A stretch of 64,000 nt of DNA from Cliona cf. orientalis (GCA_963930775.1 OZ005701.1:6145669-6209668), one strand, 5' to 3'; numbered from the stretch's first letter, positions 23,801 to 35,060 are shown. The notes: generated from the sequence alone by a model not told the origin. Made by a program: numbers and translations.

Positions 23801-26156
23801 TCTCAGTGAGATGACATGACATAAAATTATTCACTTCTTGAAGAGTCAAATTCAACACGGCACCACTATCATCACTGCCAGTTGTGAGATGTGCAGGTGG
23901 AAGTGCACTCTGCTGCTCTGATACTGCACTAGCTGGTGATGCTTTAACCTGGCCTGTTGAATCCGACAGCAAAAAAGCAACGGAGAAACGCTCGTGGTTA
24001 GTCTCTAAACACCCCGCCACGGGTACTTCTCCTTTAGTATCTGATTTCTCCCCCTCTTCCTTGGACAGGGATGGAGAGGTAGCAGCAACGATAGGAATAC
24101 AATGAAGCTCGAGCTCCTCCTTCCTAGCTTCCAAATACTCCTCTCCCCCTTTACCCAATATCGTGCTAGAATTAGAGCCCGGGAGAGAACCAGTACCAAT
24201 GGTAGCGGCAGCAGCAGTAGAACAAGGTTTTTCTTTATTGCTGTCAGTCTTCACCGAGTGCCCCACCTCTCCTGTGCTGCTTAATCTCTCCTTGGAATGT
24301 TCTGAGAGTGAGACAGGAGGAACAGTGCCACCTCTAGCAATAGTAGTAGTAGAATGCACTCCTTTATCGGTCCTTGAGTGGTTTATTTCTGAACCACCAC
24401 TTTCCACAAATCTTTCCTTGGAGTGGGACAATGAGAGATGAGGAGTAGCAGCTCCAGTAGTAGTAACACTAGAGCAAGGATCAACTTTAGAATCACCTTT
24501 GACTGGAAATCTCTCCTTGAATGTTGGTAGTGAGAGAGCAACAGCACCACAATCCACAGCTACAGGACAAACTTCCTGTGAACTTTCAACTCTCTCCTCA
24601 GTGTCTAGTAAGCTCTCTTGGGGTGAGAAAGAAGCAGAACTAGCAGCAACAGCAGTACCAGAAGAACAAGACTGCTGTAGCTTCTTGAGACTCTGTAAAT
24701 TCTCTACTTCAATTCTGCCAGATTCCTCCCTGAGTGAAAGAGGGGCAGAACTAGAATGACCAGGAGCTCTAGGACAAAGCTCCTTGTTGCTATTATTACT
24801 ACTCTCTGTACTACTACACCCCTCCAAGGGTGCTGCTGGCAGTGACCTTTGATTGAACTCCTGTGGCCTCTCCTGATTGAATTCCTGTGGTGTGTTTGTT
24901 GGGGTGGGCTGTGGTCCCTGACAGCAGTAGTCACTTCCAGCCCTGTTTAGCTCCCCAGCTTCACATAGCCACTTCTGTGTCTTATCAGTAGCCAGGCCAG
25001 TAGTAGTAGTAGTAGGGTTGGTTAATAATTTGAGTGTTTTGGTCTCGTTGGCCTTTTTAGTAGTCTTTTGTTGCTGTTGCTGTTGTTGTTCTAAGTGGTC
25101 AGTCGGCAGGCACAGATCCGAGTACCTACTTTCAAGTTTGTTTGAGTTTGTGATGGTGTTGACCAATCCTTGAATCCGGATTATCGGATTCACCAAGCTA
25201 CCACCACCACCACCACTGGAGACGCACTCACCAAACGGCAGCAGAGTGGTGCCACTCCTATCCATCTTCTTCTTCTCAGGCGGACAACTGACCATGGTGG
25301 TGGAACTGAAACCAGCTTCCCTACCCTCCTCCTTGGTGTTACTTTTCTTGTTGGGGTATCTGGACAAGGCCTGGTGAGTAGTAGTCGTAGTGCTCTCCAA
25401 CACTTGTGCTCGTATACTTACAGGCTGTTGACAAACTTCCATACTGGTTTCTTCACTGCCACCATCTAGTAAAGGACTGTCATAAAAGTCGCTACTGTCT
25501 GGTACAGGATGGATATCCGCTGATCCCGTGGTCATTGCTTCTACCTGCAGTGAGTCATCATGTAGGCTACTGCTACGTGTAGATTGATGATGCTCTGGCT
25601 TTGTTCTCGGGAGATTGGTAGTAGGAATAGTTGTTGAGGGTGGTGGGCCACTCTGAGCCTGGGCTCCTTCAGTAGTAACAGTAGTGCTACTGGTGCTAGC
25701 AGTAGAGGTATGGGGTAGCAAAGACGTGCTTCTTGCACAGACAATGAGCGAGGTTAAGTTCTGAAGAAGTTTGATCGTCGAGTGATCCATGTTTTCGTGA
25801 CTCTCACTCGCTAGGCGCGGTCGTCCTGTAATGCTGCTACTACTACCAGTATCACCCATCATGGGGTCTGGTCTAGGCAACACCCCAGTTTCAGAGGGAA
25901 AGGAACTGCTCTTCTTCTTTTTGAACGCTTGACTGGTCTCCTTAGACGCCATCGAAAACACTCTGTCTCTCCTCTTCTTCACTGCACTATATGTAGTAGG
26001 AGAGCCATCACTGGTAGACCTGTTCATGTGCCTCCTACTCTGGTTTGTTCCCGGGTCATTAGTCACGGGAATCTGGGTTTTGCTCGGGGCATTGATCATG
26101 GCACTTGCTGAGGTCTTTCCTGGGGCACTGCCCGTAGTGTACCTTGTCTGCTCCAT
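12746..26156 (-). CDS. Very large basic, Ser/Thr/Pro-rich nuclear-type protein, 8 coding exons
   Basis: Minus-strand exons: 23600-26156, 22744-23039, 22146-22377, 21121-21397, 19068-19627, 18428-18507, 18054-18104 and 12746-17311. All introns are GT-AG, junction phases agree (1,0,1,2,1,0,0), and the total is 8,619 nt or 2,872 residues. The protein is mostly low complexity (poly-Ser/Thr/Pro) with basic clusters such as PAKRRKRSSPR, RSRRKRGGGG and RQRQKRR, consistent with nuclear localisation. More ordered stretches are KSQRIVKGKRMLYVSEDE, a block across exons 5-7 (YRVLMSWETDYLRG to KVILNIRHPAPK), and a coiled coil 80-120 residues from the C-terminus (WELEQLYKHNMEKLEQQKKF). I do not recognise the family. 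A chromatin or transcription role is inference from composition. A CT-rich acceptor just before the start suggests an upstream 5' UTR exon. Exon 1 ends in a GTTGGT donor and exon 4 in GTGTTT, both weak. Confidence 0.78.
17804..17842. repeat. Poly-C tract followed by CA repeat
   Basis: About 20 C then about 20 bp of alternating ACAC, in the last intron of the large minus-strand gene. The same C-run plus CA-run composite occurs at 47107-47156. Confidence 0.85.
18150..18282. repeat. Pyrimidine-rich (CTCTCC)n tract
   Basis: Degenerate CT/CCCT repeat in the intron between exons 6 and 7 of the large minus-strand gene. It reads GA-rich on the transcript strand. Confidence 0.8.
18673..18893. mobile_element. 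MITE with ACCGTATTTCTTCTAAAAAT ends
   Basis: Inverted ends ACCGTATTTCTTCTAAAAAT and its complement (ATTTTTAGAAGAAATACGGT, ending 18893) bound a 221-bp element, with further internal pairing (ATTCGGCA/TGCCGAAT). A TA dinucleotide overlaps each end. It is intronic in the large minus-strand gene, between exons 5 and 6. Confidence 0.83.
19660..19752. repeat. CT-rich microsatellite
   Basis: Long CTCTCT/CCCTCT tract in the intron just upstream of exon 5 of the minus-strand gene. It is GA-rich on the transcript strand, so it is not that exon's polypyrimidine tract. Confidence 0.8.
20868..21115 (-). mobile_element. Fold-back transposon, family with 51524-51822, copy 1
   Basis: The minus strand reads TAGATCATACATGTAGCTGT onward, then ATTGGCTACTGACAGGTATC, GCCCTCTGGCTC and a GGTTTCTATGTGATTTAGAAGACC fold-back ending near GTGTCTCTAAC. 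The same order occurs on the plus strand at 51524-51822. Its end lies about 5 bp beyond exon 4 of the large gene (exon end 21121). Confidence 0.83.
21661..21721. repeat. 28-bp near-perfect hairpin
   Basis: Arms 21661-21688 and 21694-21721 pair with two mismatches (AGTGCCACAGCGTTCTGACA...). The loop is five bases (CCACA). It lies in the intron between exons 3 and 4 of the minus-strand gene and contains no coding sequence. Confidence 0.88.
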
Positions 26157-27039
26157 GTGTAGATATATCTACAGAGAGGGAGCGGGAGAGGGAGGGCGAG
26201 AGAGAGAGAGAGAGGGAAGGGGGGGGGGAGGTGTGGATTAGCTCATTCACAGCTGACCACATACACCAGTTATCCAATTAACACCCAGCTGTCGGTCATT
26301 TACGGCGACCTGTGAGGCTTCCTAAGATTGGCGATCATAGACCAGGACAATAGTGAGGTCAAACTCGTGCGCTAAATGAGCCTCGAGCGATTGAACCATG
26401 CGCGTTTATAACAAAATCGTGAGCTTGACCTTTATCTTGACTCAATCATGCACACGAAGTGGATTTTAGTTTTCAGACTTGAGTCTGAGTGATGCCACCT
26501 ATGATGCCACCCCGGGCCTACCCTCTACTGAATGATCCACCTGGCAGTCTACAGTACAGTGGCTAGACCAATACACTTACCAAACTTGAGCCCCCTGGGC
26601 AACCACATGGACGCAGGGTTTCTGAAGGATCAAAGGTCATCCATGCTTGCTCCTTAAATCCTGAAGATTAAAGGGGCGGGGTGCTGCGATTCATCTACCT
26701 GCCCCACCCACTTATTACGAAGGCATGTCAATTGCAATAAGAACACCACACAATTTATGTGTGCATATCAAATACCTTGAGTTTCACAGGTATTAAAGTC
26801 TTGAGAGTTGGCAGGATGTTAGTGTTACTAAGTGTAGTGTACACGTGGCTCAAGTATCAAACTACACTGGCCCAGCAGCTCATAGGTGGGCTCAGTGGGG
26901 ATGGTAGTGTACCCCCTCTGTAATATTTTATTATTCTGGCAGATAGCTACCTTATGCTGAATTATACATCGCATCGTTTGCTTTGGAGCCTCCGGTGGAG
27001 GCCCCCTCCCCACACCCTTTAACTTAGCTAGTAGACACT

Positions 27040-27186
27040 GGCGTAGGAAACATGGGTGCACTGGTGCACCCATGAACTTTCTGAATGGAACACACACCAT
27101 GGCAATGTCATATTTCACTCTGAAGTGCTTTTTTAGTGTAAACATAGGCACTGGAGCACCTGTTTACCAAATCATCTTCCTACGCC
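27040..27186. mobile_element. MITE with GGCGTAGGAA ends, copy 1
   Basis: Ends GGCGTAGGAA and TTCCTACGCC bound about 147 bp. The right 20 bp (ACCAAATCATCTTCCTACGC) match the right end of a second copy at 34490-34638. The interiors (ATGGGTGCACTGGTGCACCC against ATGGGGGCTCCGGGGGCTGG) are related. Confidence 0.82.
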
Positions 27187-27585
27187 TCTGGTAGAAAGCC
27201 ATCTTCGCAGGCTGCAATGCTTCTGCAGCTGTCAGATCCACAGATTTGTTCGTGCCAGATTACCTGTCATTACAAAGTATCTATGGATTGATTTATCACC
27301 TACTGCGGATTCAAAACCTGATATTGAACCAACTGCCTTGCTGGCCCGAGTCAAGAGATCAGATCATGTACTGTAGTTAATAGCTAGTCATTGTCTATCA
27401 AGCATGAAAAGTATCAAATGCATGTCCCAAATTGGGCACCTTCTCATCTTTCACAGTGTATAGCTATAGCTAGTTCCGTCCTCCCTGCTTGTGGCACAAT
27501 AGCTACATACAAATTATTCAACTGGAGACCGGAACTCAAACAAGCTTTGTAGTGTGGTCCAAACACATGTGGCCAGTAAAAGATA

Positions 27586-27687
27586 CATAGCTACGATTAC
27601 CGGTGTATAATAATATTATGATGGATGTCATGGCCACATAGCTACGATTACCGGTGTATAATAATATTATGATGGATATCATGGCCA
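27586..27687. repeat. 51-bp tandem duplication
   Basis: Two adjacent copies beginning CATAGCTACGATTACCGGTG, offset by 51 bp and differing at about one position. Confidence 0.9.
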
Positions 27688-28397
27688 CAATTAAGTCTCA
27701 GCAGTAGCTGGCTATAGCTATATTATATGCATGCACCTAACAATAAACTCAAAGCTATGATATTACATCACAAAGGCCGCAGAGCAATAAAAACATTATT
27801 AGTGATTAACGCTCGTTATCTATACCACATCTATTAATTTGTGCATGGAGTAGGGATTCGAGAGTGGAGGAATATGTATGGTGTTCTGATCATGTTCACA
27901 GTCTAAGGCCTAGCTATAGCCACAGTGACAAACTATAGTTAATTACGCACATACTCCCCTGCATGTTTCTATGGAATTATGATGTCAGAACCGATAGCTA
28001 TACTGCATGTGTAAGCGGCATATGATAGCTATCATCTTACAATCAGTGGTAAAACATCTTATGCATAATTATAGCTAGCTAGGTAACTAGACATTAAACA
28101 GGTTCACATTACGGTTACATAGGGTCAATGTAATCCGTTTAACAAATCAATCAAGTCATCAAGCGTATGGAATTCCATTATCTCATGCATGTGGGATTAA
28201 TCGTCTGTCGCTGGCGGCGCTCTTGGCTGGATGCATACACTGTGGGCTGGTTGAACAAATTGCTTTCCTCTGACTCGAGTATCAGATCCTAGTAGGCATA
28301 CATGATTGTGACTGATACTCCTCCACATAAATTAAAGGGCCAGAGGGCATGCACTCAGTAGACTGGCCTGCTTGCATATGCGTATTCTCACTTTAGC

Positions 28398-31265
28398 ATG
28401 ATGACTTTGAAGCCAGTAAGACAGCAGTCTGTCATGTGGAGGACAGCTCAGTTAACGTCGTCTCTTGCTTGCTTCCTATTGATTCGATGTGAAGCCAATA
28501 GCAGTGATTGTCAAATGCGTAAGTTAAAGACAGTAATAGACAACTATTGAATGAAGTTGAAGTGTTCATATGTGATTCAAATCCACAGCTTTAGCTTTTA
28601 CTTTCCTAACTATAGTCGTAGGCTTGCTAGTTTGACACGATATCATTGAGAAATTAGCTATTCAGTATAGGACTAAATGAATCACAATAATATGTGTAGC
28701 ATGACATATTGTATAGCTATAGCTGTTATAGTGAACTATTATTATGTCAAAGTAGCCCTTCATATCATTTTTGATTTGCAGCCACAGAAGATGCCCCCAT
28801 CTCAATTTGCTCCTACTGCTCTGATTCTCACGCTGGATTGAGATGGGCAGCACATTCAAGCACCATAGACAAGTACCCTAATGCACCTTATGAAATTGAT
28901 TTGATGTTCCGTTGTAGGCACTTCGAGAATGAAACGGAAGTAAGGATTGAGTACACAATGTCAATAACTATAATATTATTATAGATTGGTGTAATGGTGC
29001 CCCTGTGTTAATTTTTATAGCTATCTCTCGATGGCTGTTTCAATGGTGACCTGTTTCCAGGACTGTGGTTCTTAACATCCGATATATGGAGATGGCATAT
29101 TGTGGGACAGCGCCTGCCAATAGGAACAGAGTGTCATTTTACAGCAATCTTCGAAGATGGTAACAGCAATCAATATCCTGAATTAACCACTTCGTGCACA
29201 GTCCATGAAAACGGAAGTACTGTAATTTTGCCGGTCACGTGTTCCAGTGATTCCAGTGAGCCACTAGCGTGCTCATGCCAGTGTGCCGAGGGGTTCAAAG
29301 CTGATGTTGAGGTCAATCAAATTCTAACCTGTTTAAGTAAGATCCCATTTTAATTAATCGTTAATTTGCAAGATGGGTAAAAATAGTGCTATTGCAATTG
29401 CAAGCAGATGTAGACGAGTGTTCAGAAGGAACTCACAGATGTAATAACGTGAGCAACTGTGTTGATATGGAAGGAAGTTATGACTGCACAAATGAGAACG
29501 AGACCACAACTAGTGCTACTCCAGATCATACAGCTACAGGTATATTAATTGCCTACATGCTTGGCAATGTGAATTCCTGATAATATGTTAAACATTCATG
29601 CTTCCAGACATCCTAAATCATACAAATACTATACTGGTCACAACTGATGAATCAGATGATGATGAGATAAGAACTACAACAACTTCAGAATCTACCATTA
29701 ACAATGGTACACAATCACATGCATGAATTAATATAGCTCCTATATTATTATCTATTACATATAATATAGCTTATTATTATTATTGAAATGTGTACTATTA
29801 CTGTTATCAAGAGTGTACTACACTCTTGCTAATCAATTGTGACATCACTTGCTCCCACACAATATTATAGGCATCTTTAATGACATCACCGTTGCTCAGG
29901 TCAGCAAGACAAGAACCTTGCCCCCAGCTACAACTCATGACACACTGTTGACTATGATACATACCTCTGGTAAGCAGGATGCACATTAACAATTTGTTAT
30001 TGTACAACTAAGATTTCGGCCACTGGAGGAGTGCACATGCATAATATTATGTATACGTAGCTACAGCATCAATTTATCGCTTAATACTCTCATGAGATCT
30101 GCAATTATATTATTTTTGCACATTACATAAGTGGGTGGATATGACGCATGTGAAGCAGTTGGGTGGCCTTGAGCGGAAGGGATGCAAGTGTTTAGTCTAG
30201 CCATCCATTTATCTCCCTCCCTCCGGCCCCTGGATCTGATCAACCCTTCTATCATGTCTAGACTAGTAGTGATAATATTACACATGTAGACTCATGCATG
30301 TGGAATGGGTGTATGTGCATATATTGATTCTGTTTATGTATTCTTGCATACGTATACACTGGCATGGAAGTGGTGCAGAGCAAGCCCCACACCCAGTACA
30401 ACAGTATAATACCTGATCAAAATTAATGTCCAAAATAATTAGCTAATATTATTATTATGCACATTGAACAGAATCTGATCGTGGACCAGATCCAAGATTA
30501 GTCAGTGCTGGTGTGGCCATTGCTGTGTTTCTGGTGTCAATCATAGTCTCTGTGGTCATTGCAATATCAATACTCAGACGGAAACAGTAAGCCAATATAG
30601 TATCAATAAGACTAGAATTTTAGTCCACCTGCTTCAGAATCACATAATGTCACGTACATCCTTACTACCAGTATAACTATTGTTGTTGTCACTATAAAGG
30701 CTGTTTGCCATTAATATGTGCCCACAGTGATACTGGGCTAATTTGTAAGTTACCAAACATTGCGTGTTTTCCTTACTTGACGATAATTACTTTGCATGTA
30801 ACTTGAGAACAGGTGCAAATGCATGTGACCAAAATATATAGCTACATGTATACGTACATAAAGTCATAATACATAGGTAGCTACTACATTACCAATAACA
30901 ATAATATTGATTCTTCGAATACTTACAGATGTCTAGGCAGGGATAAAATGATGACTACTTCCCCACAATTAGCTGATGTGAGTTGATAACCATTACTAAT
31001 AATAATATTATTATTAACAATAATTATTGTGTTCGTATTGTGTTTATAGGCCTTTGATCCTGACTTCTATCCAGTGAACATTGAGAAATTTGTTTCCCAT
31101 TCTCCCTCAGCTGTATCAACAAAGACTTTCCTTGATCCCCTCCAATGGTCCCGTGACCCTGAGGTGCTTTCCACTACCAACTCCTTGGGATCTGTGATTG
31201 TTCTTGATTTTTGTGAACACCCATTTACCACTATAATACATGATAATGACTACATTGAATCATGA
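28398..31265 (+). CDS. Gene A: type I membrane protein, Cys-rich ectodomain + EGF + stalk + TM
   Basis: Nine exons: 28398-28518, 28782-28939, 29021-29336, 29408-29539, 29608-29706, 29871-29969, 30472-30586, 30929-30977 and 31050-31265. All are GT-AG with consistent phases. The product is 434 residues from the first ATG, or 422 from ATG 28434, which gives a more standard signal peptide (SSLACFLLIRC). Order: signal peptide; Cys-rich domain (ICSYCSDSHAGLRW, CFNGDLF, IWRWHIVGQRLP, CSCQCAEGF); truncated Ca-binding EGF (VDECSEGTHRC, GSYDC); two 33-residue Thr-rich exons; a TM helix in exon 7 (AGVAIAVFLVSIIVSVVIAI); and a tail beginning AFDPDFYPVNIE. It should be a cell-surface protein with a small cytoplasmic tail and no signalling motif I recognise. 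AATAAA lies at 31381. It is the first of four paralogs. Function is unknown. Confidence 0.85.
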
Positions 31266-31380
31266 TTCTCTTGTTAACTTACTATTTTGTATGTTTATTG
31301 ATTATAATACATTATTGACACTGTTTGTTCACCTCGATGCTCGCAGTTGCCATATAAGTTGCTATTGAATGTCATAATAT

Positions 31381-31386
31381 AATAAA
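31381..31386 (+). terminator. Poly(A) signal, gene A
   Basis: AATAAA 115 bp after the gene A stop. Confidence 0.6.
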
Positions 31387-31537
31387 ATTATAGCTAGCTA
31401 CCTATAATCAATAACAGGTATAGTGCACCAGTTCTCCCTATAGCTCCTATACACAATGTAGTCTTGTCACTGTGGCTCCGACTCGGCTAGATACACTAGC
31501 CATCAGGCCTAACTTATCAATATTTCATTCCTATAGC

Positions 31538-31735
31538 ACTTGTATACAAGTCCCAAGATTTTCTTTCCTGCAAAAGAAAATCTCAGGATTCTTAAAGGAT
31601 CGAACCCACACACTCACATCTCCGGTGTGATGCTCTACCAATTGAGCTACCAAGCCCTTCGAAGCAATATGGTGGGAAGAACTTAGGGGTATACAAGTGC
31701 AATCCTGACTCAAGTCCTGAGATTTTCTTTGAAAG
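31538..31735 (-). repeat. tRNA-derived repeat with Pol III A and B boxes, flanked by direct repeats
   Basis: The minus strand of 31586-31657 reads a tRNA-like molecule. It has an A box TAGCTCAATTGG, a 5-bp anticodon stem with loop CCGGAGA, and a B box GGTTCGATCC. The acceptor and T stems pair poorly and position 33 is C rather than T, so it is not a functional tRNA. Two 20-bp direct repeats of the form CAAGTCC..AGATTTTCTTT flank it (31548-31567 and 31711-31730). This is best read as a SINE-like or processed tRNA-related element. Confidence 0.65.
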
Positions 31736-32535
31736 TTCAATTGTGTACATCATGAACCCTCCTATGATTACTAATATATACACCTTGCAATAAAATATAA
31801 ACACAAAAGTTTACTAATGTACGTGAACATGTTTTGTGTGTTTCCTGTTTCAATTGGAGGAGTGGTTAGGAGAGGGGGAAGGAAGGTAAATTTATCTAGT
31901 ATATTCGTGGTTACACCCTAAGTACATGTACATGTACATTACAGTGCTAACTAGTTCCAGGAGGCAACCAAACCCATGCTCACACACAAGCATTTTTTAA
32001 TAACTAGCCACTCCCTCCTCCACTATTATTATACATTGCTTCCTTCAGCACCACTTCCGTTTCTTGTTTAGCTCAACAGGGGTGACACTATCAAACTACC
32101 ATTATGATACGAACATGCCACATGATCACTGGTTTAAATTTGTCATAATGATCGATTGGATGACATTACCTGGTTTAGCACTTTCTCAGGATTCTTCTCA
32201 ACAAAGTAATTTTACAAGCATCAGATCATTAATTTATTACCCAGTTACGTATTACTAACAGTACAGCTAGTACCGCACTGCATGAGCAGCTGACAAACCT
32301 CTCAACAAACAAATTGTGTGTAGAGGGAAGTAGCTATAATTATTATTATGTCAACACTAGTAGTAGCTACGCAGCCAGCTCCTATTTATTTGACCACCAC
32401 GGACTCCAGCCACTCGATCCGCTATCAATTCTTCCTTTTGACACAGTACGTTCCTTTGGCCAGACACAAGAAGCACTAGCCTAAGGCTGACCAACTCAAC
32501 AGAAGAGATAAGACAGTCTGTGAGGGAGTAAGGAT

Positions 32536-35060
32536 ATGGGAGGATCTTATCTGTCACCAGTTCTCCTCTGCTGTCTACTGGCTGCAGCTGGCTGCCAAGC
32601 TAATTCCAACTGCAGGCTGCGTAAGTCAACACAATATTTAATACATGAGGGAATCAGGCAATCGTTTGACAGTGTGATTCAATGAATACAGTGCCTCCAA
32701 GCTGCTCTCCTGTCTTTCAGTATAAATATTCCAATTTTTCAGTATTTTGCATGCATTTTCAGTATTTTTTAGTATTTTACAAAGGGCTCCATATAATATT
32801 ATGATGTATGTACTTAATTCTCCCTGTTTTCAGTCTTTTTGAAATTTTATCAGTATTTATGGTCAGAATTCAGTAAAAATACTGACAAATCTGTATACTT
32901 GGAGGCACTGTAAATACTATGCTATCTCATGGCCACTCACAGTGCATGTTGATTGGGACGTAGCTACCTACTGAACGTACCAAATGTATTTTTAGTCTTA
33001 AACTGATAGGAATGGTATAATAATAATAATTATTATTGTGGAAGATGAAGCTACTATATTATATATAGCTGAACTTAACTTATAACTATAGTTGTGAAGT
33101 TGCTATTTATTAATAACTATTCTTGAGATGTATGGCAATCAAATTATTATGATATTTTGTCCATGCAGCGACAGAGCAGGACCCAGTTTCAGTATGCTCC
33201 TATTGTTCCAAGTCACATGCTGGCATACGATGGACGGTTCATCAGAGTACTATTAACAAGTATCCATTGGGAGCATATTCGATTGATATTCACTTTCACT
33301 GCAGTGATGGGGAGACTATGGTAAACAACAGTAATAATTGATTAAGTCTACAATAAAAACTGCGCATACCTCTGAGAGTGCCTAAAAATTAAATTTTATC
33401 CAATTTTATCTTGTAGTTATTAGCTAGTATGCTCATTACTTTGTAATTCAAAACCATCTAAAGCCTTAGTTGTCGGGTTACTGGATCCCAATCTGCAGGG
33501 TCCCATATAGTACTCGGATCCCCCACCCAACATCAAAGCATTATTTTAATGTAGTACGTAGTTACCTTGATTACCTGATTTTAGATGAAATACTGGAGTT
33601 GACTAGCCTCGTCCCCAGGCCACTCTCAATATTTCAATGTGTGTATGCAACATTGAAAAATCAGGAGTGGCTTGGGGACGAGGCTAGGAGTTGACCATAA
33701 TAATTTTTCGTATTAACACTATACTACAATGTATACTTCCTTTAGACGACTGAGGATGTTTGCTTTAATGGTGATCTCTTTCCCGGTTTGATGTTCATTT
33801 CCAACCCGACTGCTTGGCGCTGGCACATGTTAGAACACAGATTCAGCACGGGAGCAGAGTGTCAATTCACTGCAGAAGTTCGTAATGGATTTAATCTGAA
33901 GATTATGCAGCGGACCACCTCTTGTGCAATCGGTGATAAGGAAGATCAAATTGTACCTGCTACGTGTACTGGGTTGAACCAGCAGGGATGCTCCTGTCAC
34001 TGCAGTGAGGGATTTATAACTGACTATGACATTGGATTTATTCTATCATGCATAAGTAAGGAACATATTATAATTGTGAAAATAGCCTTTTTAAATTACT
34101 TATTCACCACCCCAGTCCTCCCTCAATCCCATATCCTTTCCCCTTAGAGTCCTTATCTTGAAATAAGTGTTTTATGATCCACCTCTTTAAAACATTATTC
34201 GAACAGAGTTGGCCATTTTGAATACTTGCTCCTAATATAGTTTCGTATTGGGGATAAGGCACTCTGATTATCATGTATCAAGGGCCGACCTAGCATGATA
34301 GGAGATGAGGGTATAATATTATTATAGGCAGTAAAACAGAAACTTCAACATGCGTGTGGACGGTGCTATCCCGACAGCTTATGCACGTTATCATAATTGG
34401 GTACAAACCACTGCCTAGTTTGAATTTGGCCAAGGACACTCACCATCGAAGCTGCATATCCTCTCTCCATTGAGATCTATAAGCCCATAGGCGTAGGAAC
34501 CATGGGGGCTCCGGGGGCTGGTGCCCCCCTATGTTTTCTGATAGTTATATAGCTAGACTCAATATTATACACACTGATCATACTGCCCTTGCCTATAGAT
34601 CTGTAGAGCCCCCCTTTACCAAACCATCTTCCTACGCCCCTGAAGCCCTTGACATACAAATGATGTAACTATATCCCTCCTTGCAGACGTAGACGAGTGT
34701 TCTCAAGGAACTCATCACTGCAGTGATGTGAGTAACTGCGTAGACACGGAAGGAAGCTACTACTGTCGAGATGAACCAAATCCAACTCCAACAGGAAGAG
34801 TAGCGACCTCCACTTCTGAATCAGATTCGGTGTGGAATCCAATACACACCCCCACACCTAAATATAGACCCATCAACGCTGTGAATTCGGATGCAGTCAT
34901 CCCTAGCCCTGGGCCTACAACTAGCATCGTTCCTAACAATTTAAAAGGGGATGTCCCTGATCCACAGGCAGTCCCTATGTGTACGACCACCATGTCCATT
35001 GTTACCACATGCAGCTCTGCCACCTCTACTGTCGCTCGCTGTTTCAGCCAATCAGTGTAG
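32536..35060 (+). CDS. Gene B: secreted-form paralog, Cys-rich ectodomain + EGF, no TM
   Basis: Four exons: 32536-32620, 33169-33320, 33746-34055 and 34687-35060, with consistent phases, 921 nt or 306 residues. It has a strong signal peptide (SPVLLCCLLAAAGCQA). The Cys-rich domain has the family landmarks VCSYCSKSHAGIRW, CFNGDLFPG, AWRWHMLEHRF and CSCHCSEGF. The truncated Ca-binding EGF reads VDECSQGTHHC and GSYYC. After this the last exon reads straight through a Pro/Ser/Thr-rich segment with three extra cysteines (VPMCTTTM, TTCSSA, ARCFSQ) to a stop. No splice donor or TM exon follows, and AATAAA lies at 35099. The product is predicted secreted, unlike A, C and D. Each of its three introns carries a small transposon. 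Confidence 0.82.
32687..32912. mobile_element. MITE with TACAGTGCCTCCAAG ends
   Basis: The left end TACAGTGCCTCCAAG is matched by the inverted right end CTTGGAGGCACTGTA at 32898-32912, with TA at both ends. The interior is rich in TCAGTATTTT repeats. Intron 1 of gene B. Confidence 0.88.
33602..33687. mobile_element. Very short MITE with CTAGCCTCGTCCCCA ends
   Basis: An 86-bp element with ends CTAGCCTCGTCCCCAGGCCA and its near complement TGGCTTGGGGACGAGGCTAG. Related fragments are at 8548-8610 and 53915-53935. Intron 2 of gene B. Confidence 0.82.
34490..34638. mobile_element. MITE with GGCGTAGGAA ends, copy 2
   Basis: Second member of the family at 27040-27186, 149 bp, ends GGCGTAGGAA and TTCCTACGCC, with the shared subterminal ACCAAACCATC. 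Intron 3 of gene B. Confidence 0.82.

Larger units (their letters stand above)
26157..28397. other. Intergenic between large minus-strand gene and gene A
   Basis: This divergent intergenic region should contain the promoters of both neighbours. A GA-rich tract spans 26175-26235, just upstream of the minus-strand start, where it reads as a CT-rich tract before a CTGTAG acceptor. It also holds a MITE (27040-27186) and a 51-bp tandem duplication (27586-27687). No coding region is supported. Confidence 0.55.
31266..32535. other. Intergenic between genes A and B
   Basis: Contains the gene A 3' UTR (AATAAA at 31381), the tRNA-like element and the gene B promoter region. The short frame at 32064-32258 has no support. 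Confidence 0.5.

Noticed and set aside
26828..27151. Minus-strand 107-codon ORF
   Set aside because: Overlaps a MITE and has no domain or splice support.
31586..31657. Functional tRNA-Ser(GGA) call
   Set aside because: Lacks the long variable arm expected of tRNA-Ser, has C at position 33, and has weak acceptor and T stems.
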